A DNA stretch of 52,581 nt from Spirochaetales bacterium Spiro_10 (GTDB lineage: Bacteria > Spirochaetota > Spirochaetia > Treponematales > Treponemataceae): assembly GCA_001604405.1 (NCBI GenBank), contig LVBL01000046.1:1-52581 (forward strand), written 5' to 3'. Shown here in pieces: positions 24,588 through 32,888 of the stretch (the stretch's first letter is position 1; each line of letters starts with the position of its first letter). The notes beneath the pieces are model-generated. The model ran no database searches. It was not told the origin of the DNA and saw nothing but the letters and a program-made list of their open reading frames with translations. The translations under genes were made by a program, and so were the position numbers.

Positions 24588-25971
24588 GCTTCGGCGCCCT
24601 CGGATACGGGATCACGTCCCGGATATTGCCCATGCCGGTCACGTACAGCAGAAGCCGCTCGAAGCCGAGTCCGAACCCCGAATGGGGAACCGTGCCGAAC
24701 CGGCGGAGGTCGAGGTACCACCAGTAGTCCTTGACGTCAAGGCCGAGTTCCTTGATGCGCGTCTCGAGCTTCGCGAGGTCCTCCTCGCGTTCGGACCCTC
24801 CGATCAGCTCCCCGAGTCCGGGCACGAGCACGTCCATCGCGCGCACGGTTTTTCCGTCGGGATTCTGCTTCATGTAGAAGGCCTTGATCTCCTTCGGATA
24901 GTCGGTGACGATGACGGGCCGTTTGTGAACGGTCTCGGTCAGGTACCGCTCGTGCTCGCTTTGCAGGTCGCATCCCCAGTAGGGCTTGAACTCGAAGGAG
25001 TCGGCGTTTTTCAGAAGATCTTCCATGGCGTCGGTATACGTCACGCGCGCGAAATCGGAATTGACGACGGCGGTCAGCGTGTCGATCAGCCCCTTCTGTA
25101 TGCGCTCGTCGAAGAACTTCATGTCGTCCGCGCATTTCTCGAGCGCCCAGGACAGGAGGTACTTCACGAATTCCTCAGCGAGATCCATGTTGTCCGCGAT
25201 GTCGCAAAACGCCGTTTCGGGCTCGATCATCCAGAACTCGGCGAGGTGGCGCGTGGTGTTCGAGTTTTCGGCGCGGAAGGTGGGGCCGAAGGTGTAGACG
25301 CGGGTGACGGCCGTCGCGTAGGTTTCCGCCTCGAGCTGTCCGGAAACGGTGAGGTTCGCGGGTTTGCCGAAGAAGTCCTGGGAAAAGTCGACATCCTTGC
25401 CGGATTTCGCGAGGCGGTCGAGATCGAGCGTCGTGACCTGGAACATCTCTCCGGCGCCTTCGCAGTCGGAGGCGGTAATGATCGGGGTATGCACGTAGTT
25501 GAATCCCCGTTCCTGGAAGAAGGTGTGCACGGCGTACGACATCTGGCTTCTCATGCGCGCGACGGCGCCGAAGGTATTGGTTCGGGGGCGCAGATGCGCA
25601 ATCTCGCGAAGGAACTCGAGGGAGTGGTTTTTTTTCTGGAGCGGGTAGGTGTCGACCGGCGCCTCGCCGAGAAGGACAACCGAGTCGGCCTGGACCTCGA
25701 CGGCCTGACCCGAGGCGGGCGAGGGGACGAGCAGGCCGGTTGCCTGAACCGACGCGCCCGTCGAGATCCTCTTCAGGGTCGCCTCAAGTTCGGGGGCAAT
25801 CCCCTTGTCCCGATCGAGCGTTACCTGAATGGAGGCGAAACAGGAACCGTCATTGACCTGTAAAAAAACCAGGTTCTTGGTCTCGCGCTTCGTGCGAACC
25901 CATCCATATATCGTTACCCGCCGTCCATCCGGCTCCGAAACCAGAATTTCCCTGACAAGTCGTGTTTTCAT
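24574..25971 (-). CDS. asnS: Asparaginyl-tRNA synthetase
   Basis: A 465-residue class IIb synthetase that charges tRNA-Asn. An N-terminal OB-fold anticodon-binding domain (about residues 15-110: [20 protein letters not shown] in part) precedes the catalytic core with motif 2 ([20 protein letters not shown], Arg-Ala-Glu near residue 220) and motif 3 ([12 protein letters not shown] near 440). ATG 25971 has no Shine-Dalgarno; instead TACTGT lies six bases upstream with TTGACC 18 bases before that, so a leaderless mRNA is likely. Confidence 0.97.
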   Translation of the reverse strand: MKTRLVREILVSEPDGRRVTIYGWVRTKRETKNLVFLQVNDGSCFASIQVTLDRDKGIAPELEATLKRISTGASVQATGLLVPSPASGQAVEVQADSVVLLGEAPVDTYPLQKKNHSLEFLREIAHLRPRTNTFGAVARMRSQMSYAVHTFFQERGFNYVHTPIITASDCEGAGEMFQVTTLDLDRLAKSGKDVDFSQDFFGKPANLTVSGQLEAETYATAVTRVYTFGPTFRAENSNTTRHLAEFWMIEPETAFCDIADNMDLAEEFVKYLLSWALEKCADDMKFFDERIQKGLIDTLTAVVNSDFARVTYTDAMEDLLKNADSFEFKPYWGCDLQSEHERYLTETVHKRPVIVTDYPKEIKAFYMKQNPDGKTVRAMDVLVPGLGELIGGSEREEDLAKLETRIKELGLDVKDYWWYLDLRRFGTVPHSGFGLGFERLLLYVTGMGNIRDVIPYPRAPKLAEF

Positions 25972-25977
25972 GGAAGA

Positions 25978-26007
25978 ACAGTAGCATGTTTTTACGGGCA
26001 AGGTCAA
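25978..26007 (-). promoter_or_regulatory. asnS promoter directly abutting the start codon
   Basis: On the minus strand TTGACC (26007-26002), 18-base spacer, TACTGT (25983-25978), then six bases to the ATG at 25971. The expected transcription start falls on the start codon. Confidence 0.5.
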
Positions 26008-26035
26008 AGGTGGAAGGCCGCTATGAGTCTAAAAT

Positions 26036-26073
26036 ATGCATAAAAACGCATAAATATGCAAAAAAATTGTGCA
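26036..26073. promoter_or_regulatory. Phased A-tract/GCA repeats between asnS and gltA
   Basis: GCA followed by A/T runs recurs at 26038, 26048 and 26058 (10-base phase) and again at 26071. Helically phased A-tracts bend DNA, and this block lies about 35-70 bases upstream of the gltA -35, where UP elements or activators act. Confidence 0.4.
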
Positions 26074-26109
26074 AACTCAAATTTAATATAAAAACCTGAT
26101 ATTGCTCAC

Positions 26110-26138
26110 TTGAATAAGCGGGTGAAGTAGTGTATAAA
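26110..26138 (+). promoter_or_regulatory. gltA promoter
   Basis: TTGAAT (26110-26115), 17-base spacer, TATAAA (26133-26138), 31 bases before the start codon, which has a CGGAGG ribosome site. Confidence 0.65.
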
Positions 26139-26169
26139 AATACAATCAAAGTTCCCGGAGGGAAACATT

Positions 26170-27531
26170 ATGCAGTCCGACACTCAATACCCGGTGTTGC
26201 TGGAAGGTCTTTCAAAGCTCGCTGAAAAGAACGACTTTATCGATCCAGGCCTCTACACGAAATTCGACGTCAAGCGCGGCTTGAGGGACTCGGACGGCAA
26301 AGGTGTACTCGTCGGCCTTACCCGAATCGGAAACGTATACGGGTATGACATCGTCGAGGGCAAGCCCGTGGCTGTTCCCGGAAAGCTCATCTACCGGGGC
26401 TACGACGTCGTCGATATCATCAAGGATATCGAGAAGAGCGAGCAGTTCGGCTTCGAGCAGGTGATCTACCTTCTTCTCTTCGGGGAATTGCCGAACGCCT
26501 CGCAATTGGCCGAGTTCGACGCGATACTCGGCGGGTTCCGCGAGTTGCCGAACAACTTCGTCGAGGACATGATCCTGAAGAGCCCCTCCTCGGACATCAT
26601 GAACAAGCTCGCGCGCTCCGTGCTCGTTTCCTATTCCTACGACCCGAATCCCGAGGGCGTCTCCGTCATCAACAATCTCTACCAGTGCATCCAGCTGATC
26701 GCGCGGTTCCCCGCCATGGTCGCCTACGGGTATCAGGCCAAGAGACGGCATTACGACGGTAAGAGCATGTATCTCCATAATCCGCTCCCGAACCTCTCGA
26801 CCGCCGAGAATTTCCTCAGGATGATCCGCGCCGACAAGAACTACGACCGCCTCGAGGCGGAGCTGCTCGACCTCGCCCTCATCCTGCACGCCGAGCATGG
26901 CGGCGGAAACAACTCGTCGCTGACCGTGCACGTCGTTTCCTCGGCGGACACCGACACCTATTCGGCCATAGGGGCCGCGGTCGGGTCGCTCAAGGGCCGG
27001 CGGCACGGTGGCGCGAACATCAAGGTCGCCGAGATGATGGACGACATAAAGGCCAACGTGCACGACTGGTCGAGCGAGAAGGAAGTGGGCGCCTACCTGA
27101 GAAAGATCCTCAGGAAAGAGGCCTTTGACCGCTCGGGCCTCGTGTACGGACAGGGACACGCCGTGTATACCATCTCCGATCCCCGCGCGACCCTGCTCCG
27201 GGAGAAGGCGCGGAAGCTCGGCGAGGTCAAGAAGTGCTCGGAGGAATTCGAACTCTACTGCCTCATCGAGAAGATCTTCCCCGACATCTTCAAGGAGGAG
27301 AAGGGCGGCGACAAGAGCATCTGCACGAACGTCGACTTCTACTCGGGATTCGTCTATTCGATGCTCGGAATTCCCCGGGAGCTCTATACGCCGATCTTTG
27401 CCGTTTCCCGCATCGCGGGTTGGGCGGCGCACCGGCTCGAGGAGATCGTCTCGGGCGGCAGGATCTACCGCCCCGCGTTCAAGCAGGTGGGCGACCTCCG
27501 CGAGTACGTTCCCCTCGACAAGCGTCATTGA
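26170..27531 (+). CDS. gltA: Citrate synthase
   Basis: A 453-residue citrate synthase that condenses oxaloacetate and acetyl-CoA. Active-site motifs are LILHAEHGGGNNSS (about residue 237), LKGRRHGGAN (about 276), GQGHAVYTISDPRA (about 326) and the catalytic aspartate in TNVDFYSGFVY (about 391). The N-terminal small motif LIYRGYDVVDI is also typical. It belongs to the longer group common in anaerobes. It stands alone without aconitase or isocitrate dehydrogenase, so it may feed glutamate synthesis rather than a full cycle. The stop codon lies in the first copy of a 13-base tandem duplication. Confidence 0.96.
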   Translation: MQSDTQYPVLLEGLSKLAEKNDFIDPGLYTKFDVKRGLRDSDGKGVLVGLTRIGNVYGYDIVEGKPVAVPGKLIYRGYDVVDIIKDIEKSEQFGFEQVIYLLLFGELPNASQLAEFDAILGGFRELPNNFVEDMILKSPSSDIMNKLARSVLVSYSYDPNPEGVSVINNLYQCIQLIARFPAMVAYGYQAKRRHYDGKSMYLHNPLPNLSTAENFLRMIRADKNYDRLEAELLDLALILHAEHGGGNNSSLTVHVVSSADTDTYSAIGAAVGSLKGRRHGGANIKVAEMMDDIKANVHDWSSEKEVGAYLRKILRKEAFDRSGLVYGQGHAVYTISDPRATLLREKARKLGEVKKCSEEFELYCLIEKIFPDIFKEEKGGDKSICTNVDFYSGFVYSMLGIPRELYTPIFAVSRIAGWAAHRLEEIVSGGRIYRPAFKQVGDLREYVPLDKRH

Positions 27532-27551
27532 CGCCCGGCATTGACGCCCGG
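27526..27551 (+). repeat. 13-base tandem duplication at the gltA stop codon
   Basis: CATTGACGCCCGG occurs at 27526-27538 and 27539-27551. The first copy contains the last His codon and the stop, so the out-of-frame duplication does not alter the protein. Confidence 0.9.
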
Positions 27552-27588
27552 CTTTAGCAGCCGGCGTTAAGCCCGCGCGGAAATGAAG

Positions 27589-27622
27589 AGGCCGACGGCA
27601 TAGCGCCGTCGGCCTTTATTTT
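27589..27622 (+). terminator. Rho-independent terminator of gltA
   Basis: A perfect 11-base stem (27589-27599 with 27605-27615), loop ATAGC, then TTATTTT. On the minus strand there is no clear U-run, so termination of the convergent fusA-like gene is less certain. Confidence 0.9.
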
Positions 27623-27651
27623 GTGCTCGTTATTTTGTCGGGTCGAACGGC

Positions 27652-29736
27652 CTACTCGTCCTCGGCCTGCTGCTTTATGAATTCCTTAGCCGTCGCTATT
27701 ACCTCGTCGGCGATCTTTCCGGAAATCGGGCTGTAGTGGTCGAATCCCATTTCGAAGGAACCGGTTCCGCTCGTCATCGCCCTCAGGTCGATCGCGTATT
27801 TCAATAGCTCGTGCTGGGGAACCTGCGCCCGAATTTCCTCGATGCCGTTCCCGAGACTCGTCTGTCCGAGTATGTGCCCGCGGCGTCCCGAAAGATCGCT
27901 CATGATGTCCCCGAGGTAGTTGCTCTCCACGAAAACCGTCAGGTTCATGATGGGCTCGAGCAGGATCGCCCCCGCGTTTCGCATGGCGTCCTTGAAGGCG
28001 TTGCGCGCGGCGATCTTGAAGGCCATTTCCGAGGAGTCGACCGGGTGTTCCTTGCCGTCGAGTACGGTAACGCCGACGTCCACGACGGGGTATCCCGCGA
28101 GAACCCCCGACTCCATGGCCTCCTTGACGCCCTTCTCGATGCCCGGGATATACCCCTTCGAGATGGCCCCGCCGAATACCGCGTTCGCGAAGGAATAGTT
28201 CTCGCCCCGCTCGAGTGCGTCGATCGCGAGGACGACCCTGGCGTACTGGCCGTGGCCGCCCGACTGCTTTTTGTGCGTGTATTCCGCCTGGCTCTTTCTC
28301 TGGATGGTCTCGCGATACGCGATCCGGGGAACCGACGTCTGCACGTCTATCTTCGCCTGCGCCCTGATCCGGTTGAGGATGATGTTGATATGGAGGTCGC
28401 CCATGCCCGAGACGACGCTTTGCCTCGTTTCCGGGTTGTAGGCAAAGGCGAGCGTCTTGTCCTCCTCGCACGCGCGCACGAGGTATTCACCGAGCTTGTC
28501 CTCGTCCTTTTTCTCCTTGGCGGAGACGGCCATTGAGTAGACGGGATTCGGCGTCCTGAGGCGCACGAACGGAGGCGCGTCCGCTGTCGCCGCGAGCGTG
28601 TCGTTCGTCTTCGCGAAGGGAAGCTTCGCGGCTACGCCGATGTCGCCGGCGCACAATTCCTTCGCCTCGACGAGTTTCTTCCCGACCATCCGGAATATCT
28701 TGCCGATCTTTTCCTTCTTGTTCTCGGTTATGTTGAACACCTCGCAGTCCGACGCGAGCGATCCGGTTATTACCTTGATGTAGGAGAGCTTGCCCGAGAA
28801 CTGGTCGTTCGACGTCTTGACGACGAGGGCCGCGAGCGGTTGCGCGGGATTGACCTTGATCGTCAGGTCCGATCCGTCCGGCGCGACTGCCGTCTCGAGC
28901 GCGCCCGTCGGTGGCGGAATGATATCGACGATGAAGTCGAGGAGGGAACGAATGCCCGAGCCCGTCCGCGCGCAACCGGCGAATGACGGAACGATGCGGT
29001 TGTCGCGCACGGCGAGCTTCAGTCCGCGAACGATATCCTCGTCGGAAAGTCCGGCCTCGTCTATGAACTTGACGAGAAGCTCCTCGTCTCCCTCGGCAGC
29101 GGCGCCCGCGAGTATCTCGCGCGAACGCTTGTAGTCCTCTTCGAATTCCTGCGGTATCGGAACTTCCTTCTCGACGTCTCCCGACATCTCGTAGGCCTTT
29201 CCGCGCAATACGTCTATGACCCCGCGGTAGTTGGATCCGCAGCCCATCGGTATGGTCACGGGACACACCTCGACCTCGAAGTTGGCGTGCACCTCCTGCA
29301 CGCAACGGGAGTAGCTCGCCCGCTCGTCGTCCATGTGATTCGAGAATACGAGGCGGGCCTTGTTCCTGCGGTCGAGGTTCCGCCAAAGCTTTACCGTTTC
29401 GATTTGCACTCCGGCGCGGGCGTCGAGCACCATGACGCACAACTCTGACGCGCGGAAGGCGGTTATCACCTCTCCGACGAAATCGGATGAGCCCGGCGTA
29501 TCCCAGACGTTGACCAGGCCGTTTTTCCAGGGAAGATGGACGAGGGACGCGTATATCGAGATTTTCCGTTCTATCTCTTCCGGGGTATTGTCGCTGACCG
29601 TTTTTCCGGCACCGACCGTTTCGGCCTTCTGAATCACCCCGGCGGCGAAAAGCAACTGTTCTGCAAGGGACGTTTTGCCTGATTGACCGTGCCCGGCAAT
29701 CGCTACCGTCCGAACTACATCAGTGGAAAATCCCAT
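27652..29736 (-). CDS. Elongation factor G paralogue (EF-G2-like)
   Basis: A 694-residue translational GTPase with all five EF-G domains. G1 is GHGQSGKT (residues 15-22), G2 is ERKISI (56-61) instead of the usual ERGITI, G3 is WDTPG (78-82), and G4 reads NHMD (133-136) instead of NKxD. Domain IV has SGGHGQYARV, and domain V ends the protein. These differences mark it as a divergent copy rather than the canonical fusA of the str operon. Start ATG 29736 has AGGAGGGG; the frame is open further upstream but without a ribosome site. It diverges from a coiled-coil gene with overlapping -35 boxes. A role in ribosome translocation, rescue or recycling cannot be separated from sequence. Confidence 0.92.
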   Translation of the reverse strand: MGFSTDVVRTVAIAGHGQSGKTSLAEQLLFAAGVIQKAETVGAGKTVSDNTPEEIERKISIYASLVHLPWKNGLVNVWDTPGSSDFVGEVITAFRASELCVMVLDARAGVQIETVKLWRNLDRRNKARLVFSNHMDDERASYSRCVQEVHANFEVEVCPVTIPMGCGSNYRGVIDVLRGKAYEMSGDVEKEVPIPQEFEEDYKRSREILAGAAAEGDEELLVKFIDEAGLSDEDIVRGLKLAVRDNRIVPSFAGCARTGSGIRSLLDFIVDIIPPPTGALETAVAPDGSDLTIKVNPAQPLAALVVKTSNDQFSGKLSYIKVITGSLASDCEVFNITENKKEKIGKIFRMVGKKLVEAKELCAGDIGVAAKLPFAKTNDTLAATADAPPFVRLRTPNPVYSMAVSAKEKKDEDKLGEYLVRACEEDKTLAFAYNPETRQSVVSGMGDLHINIILNRIRAQAKIDVQTSVPRIAYRETIQRKSQAEYTHKKQSGGHGQYARVVLAIDALERGENYSFANAVFGGAISKGYIPGIEKGVKEAMESGVLAGYPVVDVGVTVLDGKEHPVDSSEMAFKIAARNAFKDAMRNAGAILLEPIMNLTVFVESNYLGDIMSDLSGRRGHILGQTSLGNGIEEIRAQVPQHELLKYAIDLRAMTSGTGSFEMGFDHYSPISGKIADEVIATAKEFIKQQAEDE

Positions 29737-29780
29737 CTGGCACCCCTCCTGTAGAGTACTGACGTTCGTGTTGTAGGAAT

Positions 29781-29810
29781 ATGGTAAGTTCGCTTTGATT
29801 GTATTGTCAA
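29781..29810 (-). promoter_or_regulatory. Promoter of the EF-G paralogue
   Basis: Minus-strand consensus TTGACA (29810-29805), 18-base spacer, TACCAT (29786-29781). The -35 overlaps the -35 of the divergent plus-strand promoter. Confidence 0.55.
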
Positions 29811-29832
29811 GGAAATAATATATCATTACTAT
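29804..29832 (+). promoter_or_regulatory. Promoter of the 29839 gene, abutting the start codon
   Basis: TTGTCA (29804-29809), 17-base spacer, TACTAT (29827-29832), then six bases to ATG 29839. No Shine-Dalgarno is possible, so a leaderless mRNA is predicted. Confidence 0.6.
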
Positions 29833-29838
29833 ATATGT

Positions 29839-31035
29839 ATGGACGCGCAGAGAAAGGCCTTACAGGCATTGACCGTCTCGCTTGACGAACGCCGGCAGGA
29901 GCTTCAGGACTCGTACCGGAATTTCGGTGAGTCCCTGTTCTCGGATTCGGCGAATCCTTCCGTGCCGGGCGTTTCCCTTTCGCAGGAGAGGAGCGACTCC
30001 TGGAGGGAACTCATGTCCGCGCGCGAACGCGACGCGACAGCCATTCTCGACATCCGGACGGCGGTTACGAGGCGAAAGGAGATCGAGCAGTTCAAACGCG
30101 AGCTCGCCTCTACCTCCGACGCGCTTGAGGAGGAGTATTCCGAGCGGCTTGCCGAGGCGGGAAAGCTCATCTACGAGAATTACGGCGAGGACTATGCCCC
30201 CTGGTTTTCCGAGGCGTACGAGAAGGCCTCCGTCGAGGGCGCGGCCCTCATAGGTCTCGAGCGTCGGAAGGAAGCGCTCCGCAAGGAACTGGAGGAAACG
30301 GGTTTTCTCGGTAAGCTTGTCTCGCAGCTCCGCATGAACGGGTTGGAGGCGAACGTCAGAAGGCAACACGAAAGGATAACGGAGATACTCGCCGGTGGAG
30401 CCCGGTCGCTTCTGGAAGGGGGCGGGGCGGAGGCGCTCAGCGAATCCGGAAAACTGGAAGAGGCGCTGTCCGCGGCCGTCGCGACCCTGCGGGAGACGGG
30501 GGAACGCAAACTCGCGCTCGAGGAACGCGCGCGCTCGACGGAGTCGGAACTTGCCGCCTCCGCGAAGACGCTCGCGGAGCACGGCGCGGAGGGTAACCCG
30601 CACCGCCGCATCGAGGAGCTGAACGCTCGGATTCGCGACGCGGACCGCAGGATCGAGACGCTGTGCGTGCTTGCCGCACGGGATTACTGCGACAGATTCA
30701 TGGACGAGTCGGGTATTCCCCTTGCCGGGAGCGTGCCGGAAGGTTCCCGCTTCGGCGACGCGGGCGCGTACGCGCGGCAATTGGAAGACATTTCCGCGCT
30801 GCGGGACGAGATCGGCGGTATACGCCGTTCCATAGATTCCCTCGAAACGGCCATGAAGATAGACTCTCTCGAGCGGAGCATGCAGGCCCTGCGGAAAAAC
30901 GTCGCCGACTGCGAGCGGAAGATCGCGGGGCTCGAAACCCAGGCCGCGTCGATGCGGGAGGCGATAGCCTCCGCCGCGGCGGAACGGGACGAACTCATCG
31001 CGCGCAAGGCGGCTCTGGACAAGACAATGGCGTGA
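29839..31035 (+). CDS. Coiled-coil protein of unknown function
   Basis: A 398-residue protein rich in Glu, Ala, Arg and Leu, with no signal peptide or membrane segment. Long heptad-like helices cover about residues 1-35, 60-125, 195-285 and 312-398; a short non-helical part around residue 290-310 (MDESGIPLAGSVPEGSRFGD, in part) separates the last two. A GFLGKLVSQLRMNG stretch near residue 155 is the only low-charge segment. No family recognised. It precedes parE by 34 bases, but parE has its own promoter, so partnership with topoisomerase IV is only possible. Confidence 0.75.
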   Translation: MDAQRKALQALTVSLDERRQELQDSYRNFGESLFSDSANPSVPGVSLSQERSDSWRELMSARERDATAILDIRTAVTRRKEIEQFKRELASTSDALEEEYSERLAEAGKLIYENYGEDYAPWFSEAYEKASVEGAALIGLERRKEALRKELEETGFLGKLVSQLRMNGLEANVRRQHERITEILAGGARSLLEGGGAEALSESGKLEEALSAAVATLRETGERKLALEERARSTESELAASAKTLAEHGAEGNPHRRIEELNARIRDADRRIETLCVLAARDYCDRFMDESGIPLAGSVPEGSRFGDAGAYARQLEDISALRDEIGGIRRSIDSLETAMKIDSLERSMQALRKNVADCERKIAGLETQAASMREAIASAAAERDELIARKAALDKTMA

Positions 31036-31060
31036 CGCGCGCGTTTTTTTCTGCTATACT
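31032..31060 (+). promoter_or_regulatory. parE promoter close to the start codon
   Basis: GTGACG (31032-31037, overlapping the preceding stop codon), 17-base spacer, TATACT (31055-31060), nine bases before ATG 31070. No Shine-Dalgarno is present, so the leader would be at most two or three bases. Confidence 0.5.
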
Positions 31061-31069
31061 GTCCCGGCC

Positions 31070-32887
31070 ATGGCAAAAAAAACCGCTGATTATGACGAAT
31101 CCAAGATAAAGACCCTCAGCTCGCTCGAGCATATACGCCTCAGGACGGGCATGTATATCGGGCGCCTCGGAGACGGCTCCAATCCGGACGACGGTATCTA
31201 CATACTCGTCAAGGAAGTCATCGACAACTCCATCGACGAGTTCATCATGGGTAACGGAAAGAGGATCGACATCGCGCTCAAGAACAACCAGGTGAGCGTG
31301 CGCGACTACGGCCGGGGCATTCCCCTCGGGAAGGTGGTGGAATGCGTGTCCGTCATCAATACCGGCGCGAAGTACAACGACGACGTATTCCAGTTTTCCG
31401 TCGGTCTGAACGGCGTCGGTACCAAGGCGGTCAACGCCCTGTCGAGCTGGTTCAGGGTTCTGTCCATCCGGGACGGAAAGTGCGCCGAGGCGATCTTCGA
31501 GCGGGGCGTCCTGAAAAGCGAACGGAAGGGGACGGTCAAGCCCGACGTGAAGAACGGCACCCTCGTCGAGTTCATACCCGACGCGGACCTGTTCGCCGAC
31601 TACGAGTTCAACCTCGAGTTCCTGGAAAAGAGGATCTGGAACTACGCGTACCTGAACGCCGGGCTCGTCCTGACGTTCAACGGCCAGAAGTTCGTGTCCT
31701 CGAACGGCCTTCTCGACCTTCTCGATTCGGAAGTCGGACAGGACCACATCTACCCGGTCGGGTACTACAAGAACAAGCAGCTCGAGTTCGCCTTTACGCA
31801 CTCGAACAACTACGGCGAAAACTACTTCTCGTTCGTCAACGGCCAGTATACCTCCGACGGCGGTACCCACCTTTCGGCCTTCAAGGAGGGATTCCTCAAG
31901 GGCATCAACGAATATTTCCGCAAGAACTACAAGAGTGAGGATGTGCGCGAGGGCACGGCCGCGGCCGTCGCGGTCAAGATCCAGTCGCCCGTTTTCGAGA
32001 GCCAGACCAAAAACAAGCTCGGCAACACGGAAGTGCGCGCCTGGATCGTCAACCAGACGAAGTCGGGAGTAGACGACTGGCTGCACAAGAATCCCGAGGC
32101 AGCGCGCCTTCTCGAGCAGAAGATCCTCGCCAACGAGAAACTCCGAACCGAGCTCAACTCCGTCAAGAAGGAAGCCAAGGAAGCCGCTAAGAAGATCGCG
32201 CTGAAGATACCCAAGCTCAAGGATTGCAAGTACCATCTCGGGGACGCGAAGAAGGGCGAGAACACGATGATCTTCCTCACCGAGGGCGATTCCGCGTCGG
32301 GATCCATGGTCTCGAGCCGCGACGTGTACACGCAGGCGATATTCAGCCTCCGCGGAAAGTGCGAGAACATGTACGGAAAGAAGCGCGTCGACATCTACAA
32401 GAACGCCGAGCTCTACAACGTCATGATGGCCCTCGGGATAGAGAACGACATCGAGGGCTTGCGTTACGCCAAGATCGTCATAGCTACCGATGCCGACAAC
32501 GACGGTTTCCACATCCGCAATCTCCTTTTGACCTTCTTCCTGAGCTTTTTCGAGGAGCTCGTCACCTCGGGCCGCGTATTCATACTCGAGACGCCGCTAT
32601 TCCGCGTGCGAAACAAGAAAGAGACGCGGTATTGCTACTCGGAAAAGGAGCGCGATGCCGAGACGGCCCGGCTCGGCGCCTCGGCGGAGGTCACCCGGTT
32701 CAAGGGACTCGGAGAGATCAACCCGAGCGAGTTCGGCCAGTTTATAGGTCAGGACATCAGGCTCCTTCCCGTGACGGTGCAGAGCCTCAAAAACGTTCCC
32801 GGCATTCTCGAATTCTACATGGGTAAGAATACCCCCGAGCGCCGGGAGTTCATCATGAACAATCTCCTCCCCGAGGTGGACGCGTAG
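31070..32887 (+). CDS. parE: DNA topoisomerase IV subunit B (type IIA ATPase subunit)
   Basis: A 605-residue GyrB/ParE protein that hydrolyses ATP to drive strand passage. The GHKL ATPase motifs are KEVIDNSIDEF (about residue 47), VRDYGRGIPLG (about 78) and VGLNGVGTKAVNALS (about 111). The Toprim motifs are LTEGDSASGSM (about 403) and ATDADNDGFHIRNLL (about 471); RFKGLGEINP is near 545. It lacks the insertion of proteobacterial GyrB. The partner parC begins one base after the stop. Because the pair is adjacent and away from dnaA/recF genes I call it topoisomerase IV; gyrase remains possible. Confidence 0.9.
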   Translation: MAKKTADYDESKIKTLSSLEHIRLRTGMYIGRLGDGSNPDDGIYILVKEVIDNSIDEFIMGNGKRIDIALKNNQVSVRDYGRGIPLGKVVECVSVINTGAKYNDDVFQFSVGLNGVGTKAVNALSSWFRVLSIRDGKCAEAIFERGVLKSERKGTVKPDVKNGTLVEFIPDADLFADYEFNLEFLEKRIWNYAYLNAGLVLTFNGQKFVSSNGLLDLLDSEVGQDHIYPVGYYKNKQLEFAFTHSNNYGENYFSFVNGQYTSDGGTHLSAFKEGFLKGINEYFRKNYKSEDVREGTAAAVAVKIQSPVFESQTKNKLGNTEVRAWIVNQTKSGVDDWLHKNPEAARLLEQKILANEKLRTELNSVKKEAKEAAKKIALKIPKLKDCKYHLGDAKKGENTMIFLTEGDSASGSMVSSRDVYTQAIFSLRGKCENMYGKKRVDIYKNAELYNVMMALGIENDIEGLRYAKIVIATDADNDGFHIRNLLLTFFLSFFEELVTSGRVFILETPLFRVRNKKETRYCYSEKERDAETARLGASAEVTRFKGLGEINPSEFGQFIGQDIRLLPVTVQSLKNVPGILEFYMGKNTPERREFIMNNLLPEVDA

Positions 32888-32888
32888 C

